NCBI GenBank assembly: GCA_947174275.1
Contig: CAMWIJ010000012.1
Span: forward strand, 1-57,461
Length of the DNA: 57,461 bases
Direction of reading: 5' to 3'
Origin: an uncultured Muribaculaceae bacterium
GTDB taxonomy: Bacteria; Bacteroidota; Bacteroidia; Bacteroidales; Muribaculaceae
A program made the translations under genes and the position numbers. Below, in pieces: positions 18,483 through 27,986 of the stretch. How positions within the stretch are numbered: position 1 is the first letter of the stretch; every line of letters starts with the position of its first letter. A model generated the notes under the pieces. The model did no database searches. It was not told the DNA's origin and saw only the letters and a program-made list of their open reading frames with translations.

Positions 18483-20666
18483 TCAGTTGCCCTGCTCGGA
18501 GAGGAATTTTATCCTTACCAGACGTATCTCCTCTTCGGTGTAGTCATTGCCGAGTTCACTGAACGCCGACTCCAGGTCATCGCTTTCGCTTTCGCGGAAA
18601 TATTCATAAATATCCTCCTGACGGTCGTCATCCATGATTTCGTTGAGGAAGTAGGAGATGTTGATTTTGGTGCCGGAATATACGATTGCCTCCACTTCGT
18701 CAAGAAGTTCGTTAAACTCAAGCCCCTTGGAGTTGGCGAGTTCATCGAGCGCGATCTTGCGGTCGATGGCCTGTATGATTGATATTTTGAGCTTGCTCTT
18801 GTTGGCTACGCTGCGCACGCGCAGATCTTCCGGACGCTCTATCTCGTTTTCCTCGACATGTGTCTTTATCACCTTGATGAAGCTCTCGCCGTAGCGTTTG
18901 GCCTTTCCGGCGCCCACTCCGGTGATATTCTGCAGCTCCTCCATGGTTATGGGATAGGTGGTGGCCATCGCTTCGAGCGACGGATCCTGGAATATTACGT
19001 AAGGAGGCAGATCATATTGTTTTGCAATCTTTTTGCGCAGATCCTTGAGTATGGCATAAAGCTCGGGGTCGACGGCACAGCTGCCTCCGCCCTTCACTGT
19101 CGGGCCTTCCTCTTCCTCGCCGCCGAACTCGTTGTCCTCCACCACTTTGAATGATGTCGGCTTGTGCATGTATTTCTTGCCTTTTGCAGTCACCTTCAGC
19201 ACTCCGAAATTCTCAATCTCGCGGTCGAGATATCCTGCGATGACAGCCTGGCGTATGATGGCGGCGAGCATACGCGGGTCGCTTCCCTGCTCGCAGCCGA
19301 ACACCTCAAGCTCGTCATGACGATAAGATTTTACATCGGCGGTTTCCTTTCCGAGAAGGATATCTATAATATATTCAGCTTTAAATTTTTCTTTAAGCGC
19401 GGTGATAGTTTCAATCACGGCACATAGTTCTTCTTTTGCTTCCACTTGTTTTTTAGGATTTAAACAATTGTCACAATTACCGCAGTTGTCGCTCGTGAAC
19501 TCTTCGCCGAAATAGTGTAGTAGCATCTTTCTCCTGCAAAGCGACGACTCAGCGTAGGCCGCCGTCTCGACAAGCAGCTGCTTGCCTATTTCCTGTTCGG
19601 ATACAGGCTTGCCCTGCATGAATTTTTCCATTTTCTGCAGGTCTTTTGCCGAATAGAACGTAATGCAGCGGCCGTCTCCGCCGTCGCGTCCGGCACGCCC
19701 TGTTTCCTGATAGTAGCCTTCGAGGCTCTTGGGCATGTCGTAGTGGATTACAAATCTGACATCGGGTTTGTCTATTCCCATTCCGAAGGCTATCGTGGCG
19801 ACGATTACGTCGACATTTTCCATCAGAAATGCGTCCTGGTTGGCGGAGCGTGTGGCGGAGTCCATGCCGGCATGGTATGGCAGCGCCTTGATATCGTTGA
19901 GAACAAGCATCTCGGCGAGTTCTTCGACTTTCTTGCGGCTCAGACAGTATATAATGCCCGAGTGACCGGGATTATTCTTTATATATTTTATGATTTCTCT
20001 GTCAATACTGTTGGTCTTTGACTTTACCTCGTAATAGAGATTGTGACGGTTGAACGACGATTTATACACCAGCGAGTCGGCCATGCCGAGGTTCTTCTGT
20101 ATGTCGTGCTGCACCTTGGGGGTGGCAGTGGCGGTGAGAGCGATCACCGGGCGCCGCGATATCTCGTTGATGATCGGACGTATGCGTCTGTACTCCGGAC
20201 GGAAGTCATGACCCCATTCCGAGATGCAGTGCGCCTCGTCGACGGCATAAAATGAAATCTCGACCGATTTGAGAAACTCGATGTTCTCTTCTTTTGTCAG
20301 CGACTCGGGAGCAACATAAAGCAGCTTCGTAAGTCCGGCCCTGACATCTGATTTCACTTTCTCTATCGCCGTGCGGTTGAGCGACGAGTTGAGGAAATGG
20401 GCCACTCCCTCGGCCTCGCTGTAGTTGCGCATGGCGTCGACCTGATTTTTCATCAGGGCTATCAGTGGCGATATGACGATGGCTGTGCCCGGCATCAGCA
20501 GCGACGGCAGTTGATAGCATAACGATTTGCCCCCTCCCGTAGGCATCAGCACAAAGACATCCTCTCCTTTCATCAGCGAGAGTATGATATCTTCTTGATT
20601 ACCCTTGAAGTGGTCAAAGCCGAAATGGCGTTTGAGTGCTTCGCTCAGTTGTTGTCTGCTCACCAT
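18483..20666 (-). CDS. recQ: ATP-dependent DNA helicase RecQ
   Basis: A 727-residue 3'-5' helicase of the RecQ group. The helicase core (about 1-340) shows Walker A MPTGGGKSLCYQLP, the DEAH-type box VDEAHCISEWGHDFRPEY, TATATPKV and the late motifs ATIAFGMGIDKPDVRFVIH and QETGRAGRDG. The RecQ-Ct zinc region follows, with cysteines in SLCRRKMLLHYF and CGNCDNC, then a winged helix and an HRDC domain (about 540-615; LRKKIAKQYDLPPYVIFQD). A further 110-residue acidic tail continues after HRDC. It acts in recombination and fork repair. In many Bacteroidetes recQ follows clpX; here a 160-base gap holds no recognised feature. Confidence 0.96.
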   Translation of the reverse strand: MVSRQQLSEALKRHFGFDHFKGNQEDIILSLMKGEDVFVLMPTGGGKSLCYQLPSLLMPGTAIVISPLIALMKNQVDAMRNYSEAEGVAHFLNSSLNRTAIEKVKSDVRAGLTKLLYVAPESLTKEENIEFLKSVEISFYAVDEAHCISEWGHDFRPEYRRIRPIINEISRRPVIALTATATPKVQHDIQKNLGMADSLVYKSSFNRHNLYYEVKSKTNSIDREIIKYIKNNPGHSGIIYCLSRKKVEELAEMLVLNDIKALPYHAGMDSATRSANQDAFLMENVDVIVATIAFGMGIDKPDVRFVIHYDMPKSLEGYYQETGRAGRDGGDGRCITFYSAKDLQKMEKFMQGKPVSEQEIGKQLLVETAAYAESSLCRRKMLLHYFGEEFTSDNCGNCDNCLNPKKQVEAKEELCAVIETITALKEKFKAEYIIDILLGKETADVKSYRHDELEVFGCEQGSDPRMLAAIIRQAVIAGYLDREIENFGVLKVTAKGKKYMHKPTSFKVVEDNEFGGEEEEGPTVKGGGSCAVDPELYAILKDLRKKIAKQYDLPPYVIFQDPSLEAMATTYPITMEELQNITGVGAGKAKRYGESFIKVIKTHVEENEIERPEDLRVRSVANKSKLKISIIQAIDRKIALDELANSKGLEFNELLDEVEAIVYSGTKINISYFLNEIMDDDRQEDIYEYFRESESDDLESAFSELGNDYTEEEIRLVRIKFLSEQGN

Positions 20667-20826
20667 GTTGTTGTCATAATATTTGTTGTCGTGATGCCTG
20701 CGGCTTTTTCTTTCCGCCCGGCCTCATGACGTTAAGGTTACTGATAGCTGTTGTAGTATATCCTGTTGAAAATCTTTTGTTAAAGAGTTACTTGTGATAT
20801 TGGCAGAGAGTGGAGAGGAGCGGTTG

Positions 20827-22092
20827 TCATACTATGGTTTGCGAGAGTACCTCGAGATTGGTGGCCGCGAGTTTTCCCGCGACATAATCTTTGGTTACCT
20901 CAAGCGATTTTTCCTTTGTCGACGGTATCTCATACATGGCGTCGATCATCACGGTCTCCACGATGGAGCGGAGTCCGCGGGCGCCGAGCTTGTATTCGAT
21001 GGCCTTGTCGACCATGTAGTCGAGAGCCTCGTCGGTGAATGTCAGTTCCACGCCGTCCATAGCGAAAAGCTTCTTGTACTGGCGTGTGATGGCATTGCTG
21101 GGCTCTGTGAGCACACGGCGGAGCGCGTTACGGTCAAGCGGGTCGAGATGTGTCAAAATAGGCAGTCGGCCTATGATTTCCGGTATCAGCCCGAATGATT
21201 TCAGATCCTGCGGGGCGACATATTCGAGATAGTTGTCGCGGTTGATGCGCTCTTTGGCTTTATCGGTCGAGAAACCCACGGTGTGGGTGTTCAGGCGGTG
21301 GGCTATCTTCTGGTCGATGCCGTCAAACGCACCTCCGCAAATGAAGAGTATATTTTTCGTGTCGACCGGTATCATGCGCTGCTCGGGGTGCTTGCGGCCT
21401 CCCTGCGGCGGCACATTGACGATAGAGCCCTCAAGCAGCTTCAGAAGCCCCTGCTGCACTCCCTCGCCCGAAACGTCGCGGGTGATTGACGGATTGTCGC
21501 CCTTGCGCGCTATCTTGTCTATCTCGTCGATAAACACGATGCCGCGCTGCGCTTTCTCCACATCGTAGTCGGCGGCCTGAAGAAGGCGTGTCAAAAGGCT
21601 TTCGATATCCTCGCCGACATATCCGGCCTGCGTGAGCACGGTGGCGTCGACGATGGTGAACGGCACATCGAGCATCTTCGCTATCGTCTTGGCAAGGAGT
21701 GTCTTGCCCGTTCCTGTAGGCCCGACCATGATGATGTTGCTCTTTTCGATATCCACATCATCGTCGGTAGGCTGGCTCAGACGTTTGTAATGGTTGTAAA
21801 CCGCGACCGAGAGATATTTTTTCGCATCTTCCTGGCCTATGACATATTTGTCGAGAAATTCTTTGATTTCTTTAGGCTTCGGAAGCTTTTTCGGCTCCTG
21901 CGGCTCACTCTCTTTTCCGGCCTGGCTCACTCCCGCCATCTGCTTGAACTCTTCGATATGAGAGTGAAGCATATTCAGGCAGTTGTCGCATATATACACG
22001 TCCTGATACACACCCGAGGGCAGCAATATTCCGGCTTCCTTCTCGGTGCGTCCGCAAAACGCGCATATATCCTGATTCTGTTTCTTCGCCAT
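20827..22092 (-). CDS. clpX: ATP-dependent Clp protease ATP-binding subunit ClpX
   Basis: A 421-residue AAA+ unfoldase. The N-terminal zinc-binding domain is complete (CAFCG then CDNC). Walker A is [13 protein letters not shown], Walker [13 protein letters not shown]; the substrate-gripping pore loop [11 protein letters not shown] and the ClpP-docking IGF-type loop (here [11 protein letters not shown] region) are in the expected places. It feeds tagged proteins to ClpP. It starts 3 bases after the clpP stop, so clpP-clpX form one operon read from the promoter at 22883-22914. Confidence 0.97.
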   Translation of the reverse strand: MAKKQNQDICAFCGRTEKEAGILLPSGVYQDVYICDNCLNMLHSHIEEFKQMAGVSQAGKESEPQEPKKLPKPKEIKEFLDKYVIGQEDAKKYLSVAVYNHYKRLSQPTDDDVDIEKSNIIMVGPTGTGKTLLAKTIAKMLDVPFTIVDATVLTQAGYVGEDIESLLTRLLQAADYDVEKAQRGIVFIDEIDKIARKGDNPSITRDVSGEGVQQGLLKLLEGSIVNVPPQGGRKHPEQRMIPVDTKNILFICGGAFDGIDQKIAHRLNTHTVGFSTDKAKERINRDNYLEYVAPQDLKSFGLIPEIIGRLPILTHLDPLDRNALRRVLTEPSNAITRQYKKLFAMDGVELTFTDEALDYMVDKAIEYKLGARGLRSIVETVMIDAMYEIPSTKEKSLEVTKDYVAGKLAATNLEVLSQTIV

Positions 22093-22095
22093 TTC

Positions 22096-22794
22096 TTATT
22101 TGTCTTTAATGCGGACTAAAACGTCATCAATCATGCCGTAATCCTTGGCTTCGCAGGCCGTCATCCAATAGTCGCGGTCAGAGTCGCGTTCCACCTTGTC
22201 AAACGGCTGTCCCGAGTGATCCGATATGATTGTGTAGAGTTCCTTCTTGAGCTTCTGGATCTCGCGGGCGGTTATCTCGATATCCGAAGCCTGACCCTGG
22301 GCGCCGCCCATAGGCTGATGTATCATCACGCGTGAATGCTTAAGCGCGAAGCGCTTGCCTTTTTCGCCGGCCACGAGAAGCACTGCGGCCATCGACGCCG
22401 CCATACCGGTGCATATTGTCGACACATCGCTCTTGATATATTGCATCGTGTCGTAGATGCCCAGACCCGCGTAGACCGAGCCGCCGGGCGAGTTGATATA
22501 TATTGACACATCTTTGCCCGGATCGGAAGAGTCGAGATAGAGAAGCTGTGCCTGGATTACATTGGCTGTGTAGTCGTTGACGTCAGTGCCCAGGAATATG
22601 ATGCGGTCCATCATCAGCCGCGAGAATACGTCCATCTGCGCCACATTGAGCTGACGCTCCTCGATGATGGTGGGCGATATGTAGCTCGCCGCTATCGATT
22701 GGGCCCCGCGCGTTGTGGCCGATACATACTGGTCGAGCGCCAGTCCGTTCATTCCCAGATGCTTTACTGCGTAATTTCTAAAATCGTTATTCAT
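22096..22794 (-). CDS. clpP: ATP-dependent Clp protease proteolytic subunit ClpP
   Basis: A 232-residue serine peptidase of family S14. The catalytic serine (S134) sits in [11 protein letters not shown] and the histidine (H159) in [11 protein letters not shown], the classical ClpP motifs. The N-terminal about 35 residues before [13 protein letters not shown] form a longer leader than in E. coli ClpP, as in other Bacteroidetes, and may be removed by self-processing. It forms the barrel-shaped protease with ClpX, the next gene. The predicted 5' leader from the upstream promoter is about 80 bases. Confidence 0.96.
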   Translation of the reverse strand: MNNDFRNYAVKHLGMNGLALDQYVSATTRGAQSIAASYISPTIIEERQLNVAQMDVFSRLMMDRIIFLGTDVNDYTANVIQAQLLYLDSSDPGKDVSIYINSPGGSVYAGLGIYDTMQYIKSDVSTICTGMAASMAAVLLVAGEKGKRFALKHSRVMIHQPMGGAQGQASDIEITAREIQKLKKELYTIISDHSGQPFDKVERDSDRDYWMTACEAKDYGMIDDVLVRIKDK

Positions 22795-22882
22795 AATCTT
22801 TATATAGATACCTTAGATGTTTTTATCAAAACAAAAAAATAACTTGAAGCAATGGCTTCCGCCAATCGCTTCTTGCCAATAT

Positions 22883-22914
22883 CAAAGATAATAAAAAAAA
22901 ATAAACTGCACAAA
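22883..22914 (-). promoter_or_regulatory. promoter of clpP-clpX
   Basis: On the minus strand TTTG (22911-22914) and TATCTTTG (22883-22890) are separated by 20 bases, a full match to the Bacteroidetes -33/-7 pattern. It drives clpP, 89 bases downstream. Confidence 0.75.
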
Positions 22915-22950
22915 AATTATATGCCACAATGTTGATTTTATATGTTAAAA

Positions 22951-22984
22951 ACCTGAATAGCCTCATCTACGAGGCTATTCAGGT
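22951..22984 (-). terminator. terminator of the GH2-GH95 gene
   Basis: Arms 22951-22964 and 22971-22984 form a perfect 14-bp stem with a 6-base loop. On the minus strand it is followed by TTTTTAAC, and it sits 18 bases after the stop of the glycosidase fusion gene. Confidence 0.85.
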
Positions 22985-23002
22985 CGTTTACCGGCGTAGT
23001 TG

Positions 23003-26000
23003 TCAGATGTCGAAATGCAGTTCGCTATATGTGTCGGCGCCGAGAGTGAGTTCTCTCTGTTCGCGCGGCGCTCGCACCTCGATGCGGCATTCACGCGGCG
23101 AGTACAGCCGGCAGTCGATGCCCGTATCGCTCCATGACATTGACTCTACTCTGACTCCCGTGCGTGTCAGTATTCCTTTGAGCTCTCCGTGTCCGAGTGA
23201 TTTCGGAAGTGCGGGAAGCAATGTTATCGTGTTGTCGGTCGACCCTATCAGCATCTCCATTATTATTGCCGGCATTGTGTTGACTACATCTGTGCAGAAC
23301 ACACCATGGTCTCCGAAATGTGCCGACGCAAGTCCGTTGTAATAAAAATCTGTCGCTGCAAGCTGTCGCACAAGTTCGCCGCACGATTTGCCGTCATGAA
23401 GGCATGCGTATTCCAGCGCGCCCATAAGCAGGCCGTGACCGGCATTGTTGCCGAACTGAAATTGCTTGCGGAAATCGAGCGCGCGTTTTGCCGCTGTTGC
23501 AAGTGGCCGGTTGTCGGTCGTAATCTCACGGTAAGGCCATACTCCCACGAGGTGGCTTGTGTGGCGGTGGGCATAATTGTCATCGAGTCCGGGCCATGCC
23601 CATTCGGCGAGCGCGCCGTCCCGGTTTATCATATATCCAGGAAGGCTGTCGGCAAATTCGTTCCATTGCGACACATCCTCGCCAAGTATCTCTGCCGATT
23701 TGCGCAGCGTGTCAAAAATGAAATGCGCTCCGGCAATATCGATAGTCGAATTGTTGAGAAGTGACACATTCAGGTTTGACGGCTTGTTCTCATGTGATAC
23801 CGACCCGGTGAATATCCATTTCCCGTCAGAGTCTTTGTGTGTCAGAAATTCTTTGTAAAACACTGCCATCTCTGTGAGCAACGGGTAAAGGCGTGTGCGC
23901 AGAAAATCATTGTCGCGGGTCACCAGATAATGTTCCCAATAAGGATATAGCAGCCACGGCTCTTCGCCGGTCGACCAATGATAAGGATAATCTTCGCTGA
24001 TCGATGCCATCAGTCCGGCTCCGTAACCTGGTGTGTTGCCGCATGCCACAAGACCGTTGGCTCCGAGCAGGTCGCGGGCATTTTGTCGAAATCCGGGAAG
24101 CCAGGAGTCATGGAGACTGAAATATCCTTCCATCGCTTCGGGCATTGCTCCGATATTCCCTCCCGAAATCTGAAGATTGAGATTGGCGTCGAGGTGATAG
24201 AATCCTCCCCAGCCTACGTTGCAGTCGCCGGTCCAGATGCCGAGCAGGTCGGGGGCGGTGGTTGACGACGATGACGACAGAAACGCATAGCGGCCTGCGT
24301 CGAAAAGACGGTTGAGAAGCGCCGGATTGATTTCTTTATCCTGCTTCTGTTTTGCAATCAGCTCCTCATTGGTGAGAGAGGCATCTTCTTTGCTGCAATC
24401 AAACGATACGCTCGCACGGTTGAAGATAGGTGAATATATGGCACGATGCCTGGCAAATTCTGCCGCGTAATCGGTTGACGCGTCTTTAAGTTCTCTGGTC
24501 GATACGGTGATTGTGGCCTCGGTCGCGTCGGTTATCTCTATTCTGTCGCCTTCCGGCATGATTTCTCTCCCGCCGGCCGATACTTTCAGATAGCCGTTAT
24601 ATGCATTTATCCCGTCAGGATAGGTGACGGTGATGCGCAGTCCTTCGCCGTCTGATTCTGTATGCCATGTCGTGCCTTCGGGAAAATGCATCTCGTCGGT
24701 CACAAGAAGCGATACTGTGGCGTTGACAGAGCTTCCGGCAGGTGCCTCAAGCATGAATACCGAATAGTCGCCTGCCCTCGAAGTAAATGCTTTTCGTTTC
24801 CAGATGCCCTCTTTGTCGCTCCAGCTTACCGTTATCTCTCCGGTAGTGTAGTCGATTTCTCTTTTATAGTCTGAAATGTCGTCATGAGTGCCGTTATAGG
24901 TGATATTCATGAGAAAGCCGGGATGGCGTCCGCCTTTGCCGCCATCTTCCCACCGGGCTGTAGACACGGCAAGGTCATTGGCCTCGCGGAAGCGGCTGTC
25001 GGCACACAGCTGCTTGATGCGGGCAATCGTGTCGGCATCTACTTTGGCAAAAGTGCGTTCCGCTCCCATGGAGGGGAAATTGTAATTGCGGTCGCATAAT
25101 ATCACTGTCTCGTCTGTAGGGTTGCCAAGCACCATGAAGCCTGTATTGCCGTTGCCGGAAAGAAGCGAGTTCGGCCATTGGTCGTAGGCCGTCGGATAGC
25201 TTCCGCTGACTGCAGTCTTGGCGCGCTCGCCTGAGGGATATCTACATGCGTCGGTAAGTGTCATCACTTTGAGCTGGCGCTCGAATTCATCTCGCGGCAG
25301 GCCGGTGGTGACTCTCACTGTCACATCCTCCCCCGGAATGACATCAAAATAATTGTCGCTGAAAAAATTGTCGATACCGTCAATGGAGAGGAATACGGCG
25401 CGGGCGAATTTGTCTGACGACACTCTTACGTCATATCCGCCGTCGGCCTCCGCAATATGCGTCTCCACTTCGGCCGCGGGCAGATTAAGATTCTTGAATG
25501 TGTTGAAATAAAAGTTGTTGCTGTCAATGATTCCATTACTGTCGGAGAGTCTTGCATTAACAAAGCACTCATTGGCGTCATTGCCCCCGAGCAGGTCGTC
25601 TACGGGAGATTTCCATACGATGGACGAGGTGTTGGGCTTGATTTCTACTTTCTGTGAGAACGACTTCAACACATTGCCGTTGAAGTCAAGAAGTCTTATG
25701 TCAAGTCTGCCGCCCGATTTCTTCAGCTTGTCTGACACGGTATGCACTGACAGCACTCCGTCGTGTATGGCTCCGGTCACTATCACATCTTTGAATGCCT
25801 TGCGGGCGAAATAATGCTGTGCTTTCCATCTGCCGTAATAATCGCGGGCCGCCCACGACGCCACCGGCCAGCAGTCATTGTGCTGCCAGTAGAGTGTCCC
25901 CATGCAATACGGCATCTGTCGGCGATGACTCTCGATTGCGGTTTTGACTGCATCGCCCTGAAGCACTTGGTTGGCATACAGAAATGATTTGAAATCTTTT

Positions 26001-27811
26001 GGGGCGCGGTATTCGTCAAGCAGATACTCCATGATGCGCCGGTTGGCAGCCGCGCCGCCGCGCTGATGCGACATCATGACGTCGGAGGTGATTGAAAGGT
26101 CGCTGTCTCCGTCGGTGTACAGTTTCACTGACTCATATTCCGGAAAAGACTGAAACCCGTATTCACTGAAAAACCTGCTTCTGACATTATTATACATCCA
26201 TGTCGGGTGCATGCTGTGCCACACTCCCCAGTAGTGCGTGTCGCCGCAATTGTCTGAACATCCGTCCATCGAGCCGCTGAATGGCGATGATGCGCGGTAG
26301 CTGACCCCCGGATGATATTTCTCGACAACCTCCGGAAGCACTTCGAAATACTGTGCGTTAAACTGTTCGTCCATCTTTTTGGCGGCTTCCGGATTTTGTG
26401 ATGCGACATTGTCTCTCCATCCCCATTGCTTCCACCCGACAAAACTTTCGTTGCTGCCGCACCAGAGCGCTATCGACGGATGATTTCGCAGCCTGATCAC
26501 ATTGTCGACAGCTTCCTTACGGATATTGTCGAGCAGCTCTCCTTCTGCCGGATACATGCTGCATGCAAACATGAAGTCCTGCCACACCATGATTCCGTTT
26601 TCGTCACACAGGTCATAGAAAATGTCGTTCTCATAGATGCCGCCGCCCCACACACGCAGCATGTTCATGTTGGCGTCGGCGGCGTCGGCAACCGTGCGCC
26701 GGTAATCATCGTCGCTGACTCTGGGCAGGAACATATCCTGCGGTATATAGTTGGCGCCCTTGGCGAAAACCGGCACGCCGTTGAGTCGGAAGTACATAGT
26801 CATGCCGTCCTTGTCGGGCTCGTTGACAACCTCGATGGAACGTAGTCCGGTGCGTGTGCGGTTCACGGCCAGCGTGTCGTTGCCGTTGAGCAGCAGTGTC
26901 TCGAATGTGTACATCTCCGGTTTGCCGAGACCGTTGCACCACCACAGCCGCGGGTTGGATATGCTGTAGTCAAGTGTGACTGTGTTGATGCCTTCTCTGA
27001 GGTCGATGCTTTTTCTTGATAATATCTTTCCCGATTCGGCATCTTTTGATATTATTACGGCTCCCGGCAGTTCGCCCGCTGAGTTTACGGTCACCTGCTG
27101 TGCTATCTCGGCTTTTTTCGACGTTACACGTTTCTGATTGATAAATACATCGTCGATGACGGCGACGTTCCAGGCATGAAGCCGCATGGGGCGCCATATT
27201 CCTGAGGTGACAAGCCGCGGACCCCAGTCCCAGCCGTAATGATACCCGGCCTTGCGCGCATAAACGCTGATCTTTCGGTCAAGCAATCCTCCGTTTTCCG
27301 ACTGGTCGTTCATTGCCATATAGTGGCAGTCTGTGGCATCCCATTTCGGCAAGTCTGTCTTTACCGGAGAGTGGAAATATACTTTGATATTGTTGTTCCC
27401 CTCGTGAAGCAACTGTTTTACATCAGCATCCCACCGACGGAACATGTTGTCGGCATGTATCACCGTGACACCGTTGACCGACACATCGCAATACGTGTCG
27501 AGTCCGTCGCATTCAAGCATCACTCTGTCATGTGAGAGTGTTGCGCTGTCAACCCATAGTTCTGTGGTGTATTCCCAGTCTTCCTTGTCAATCCATTGCA
27601 CATTGCGTTCGTTAAGACGGTAATACGGATCTTCGATGAGCCCGTTGTCGATAAGGTCGGTATGCACGCATCCGGGCACAGTGGCGGGATATAGGTTGTT
27701 TGATCTGACTTGACGGAATTTCCATCCCTCGTTTATCTCGGTTACACTGTCGGCCATCGCGGACACGGTGCAACATGCCGCAATCAGAGTGGCAAAAATA
27801 CTTTTTTTCAC
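23003..27811 (-). CDS. two-enzyme glycosidase: GH2 beta-mannosidase fused to GH95-like module
   Basis: One open frame encodes 1602 residues. The start is a GTG at 27811 that directly opens a signal peptide (MKKSIFATLIAACCTVSAMA); the frame is open further upstream but that stretch contains the promoter. Residues about 21-850 are a complete GH2 beta-mannosidase-type enzyme: jelly-roll (NEGWKF...PATVPGCVHTDL), Ig domain, TIM barrel with RVWGGG, acid/base Glu in WCGSNES (about E455) and nucleophile Glu in FFSEYGFQS (about E550). Residues about 870-1602 match GH95: N-terminal sandwich (LLSGNGNTGFMVLGN), then the (alpha/alpha)6 part with YHLDANLNLQ (1205-1214), the acid Glu in SVSHEN (about E1341) and HRHTSHL (about 1415-1421). 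GH95 enzymes remove alpha-L-fucose or alpha-L-galactose. The two halves together suggest attack on a glycan with both mannose and fucose or galactose; the exact target is inference. Confidence 0.9.
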   Translation of the reverse strand: MKKSIFATLIAACCTVSAMADSVTEINEGWKFRQVRSNNLYPATVPGCVHTDLIDNGLIEDPYYRLNERNVQWIDKEDWEYTTELWVDSATLSHDRVMLECDGLDTYCDVSVNGVTVIHADNMFRRWDADVKQLLHEGNNNIKVYFHSPVKTDLPKWDATDCHYMAMNDQSENGGLLDRKISVYARKAGYHYGWDWGPRLVTSGIWRPMRLHAWNVAVIDDVFINQKRVTSKKAEIAQQVTVNSAGELPGAVIISKDAESGKILSRKSIDLREGINTVTLDYSISNPRLWWCNGLGKPEMYTFETLLLNGNDTLAVNRTRTGLRSIEVVNEPDKDGMTMYFRLNGVPVFAKGANYIPQDMFLPRVSDDDYRRTVADAADANMNMLRVWGGGIYENDIFYDLCDENGIMVWQDFMFACSMYPAEGELLDNIRKEAVDNVIRLRNHPSIALWCGSNESFVGWKQWGWRDNVASQNPEAAKKMDEQFNAQYFEVLPEVVEKYHPGVSYRASSPFSGSMDGCSDNCGDTHYWGVWHSMHPTWMYNNVRSRFFSEYGFQSFPEYESVKLYTDGDSDLSITSDVMMSHQRGGAAANRRIMEYLLDEYRAPKDFKSFLYANQVLQGDAVKTAIESHRRQMPYCMGTLYWQHNDCWPVASWAARDYYGRWKAQHYFARKAFKDVIVTGAIHDGVLSVHTVSDKLKKSGGRLDIRLLDFNGNVLKSFSQKVEIKPNTSSIVWKSPVDDLLGGNDANECFVNARLSDSNGIIDSNNFYFNTFKNLNLPAAEVETHIAEADGGYDVRVSSDKFARAVFLSIDGIDNFFSDNYFDVIPGEDVTVRVTTGLPRDEFERQLKVMTLTDACRYPSGERAKTAVSGSYPTAYDQWPNSLLSGNGNTGFMVLGNPTDETVILCDRNYNFPSMGAERTFAKVDADTIARIKQLCADSRFREANDLAVSTARWEDGGKGGRHPGFLMNITYNGTHDDISDYKREIDYTTGEITVSWSDKEGIWKRKAFTSRAGDYSVFMLEAPAGSSVNATVSLLVTDEMHFPEGTTWHTESDGEGLRITVTYPDGINAYNGYLKVSAGGREIMPEGDRIEITDATEATITVSTRELKDASTDYAAEFARHRAIYSPIFNRASVSFDCSKEDASLTNEELIAKQKQDKEINPALLNRLFDAGRYAFLSSSSSTTAPDLLGIWTGDCNVGWGGFYHLDANLNLQISGGNIGAMPEAMEGYFSLHDSWLPGFRQNARDLLGANGLVACGNTPGYGAGLMASISEDYPYHWSTGEEPWLLYPYWEHYLVTRDNDFLRTRLYPLLTEMAVFYKEFLTHKDSDGKWIFTGSVSHENKPSNLNVSLLNNSTIDIAGAHFIFDTLRKSAEILGEDVSQWNEFADSLPGYMINRDGALAEWAWPGLDDNYAHRHTSHLVGVWPYREITTDNRPLATAAKRALDFRKQFQFGNNAGHGLLMGALEYACLHDGKSCGELVRQLAATDFYYNGLASAHFGDHGVFCTDVVNTMPAIIMEMLIGSTDNTITLLPALPKSLGHGELKGILTRTGVRVESMSWSDTGIDCRLYSPRECRIEVRAPREQRELTLGADTYSELHFDI

Positions 27812-27845
27812 GGTCGTAAATATGTTAGGTTGGTTTGTTCGGTTA

Positions 27846-27853
27846 CAAAGATA
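27846..27853 (-). promoter_or_regulatory. -7 promoter element for the GH2-GH95 gene
   Basis: The minus strand reads TATCTTTG, 34 bases ahead of the GTG start at 27811. This placement supports the GTG start, since the upstream in-frame ATG at 28015 would be outside the transcript. No ideally spaced -33 was found. Confidence 0.65.
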
Positions 27854-27929
27854 GCAATTATTTTCACAAATTTCTGAGTTTTGCAACACCTGCAAGGACG
27901 TCTGTATCTTGTCCGTTGGAATATAACGG

Positions 27930-27967
27930 AAGAGGCCGCCCGTTGAGATGCAACGGTGCGGCCTCTT
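27930..27967 (-). terminator. two-tier hairpin after the MBL-fold gene
   Basis: AAGAGGCCGC (27930-27939) pairs with GCGGCCTCTT (27958-27967), and inside it CCGTTG (27940-27945) pairs with CAACGG (27951-27956) with one unpaired base between tiers. It follows the stop of the MBL-fold gene at 27987. The T tract is weak on the minus strand. Confidence 0.7.
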
Positions 27968-27986
27968 TATGAATTTATGGCTTATG

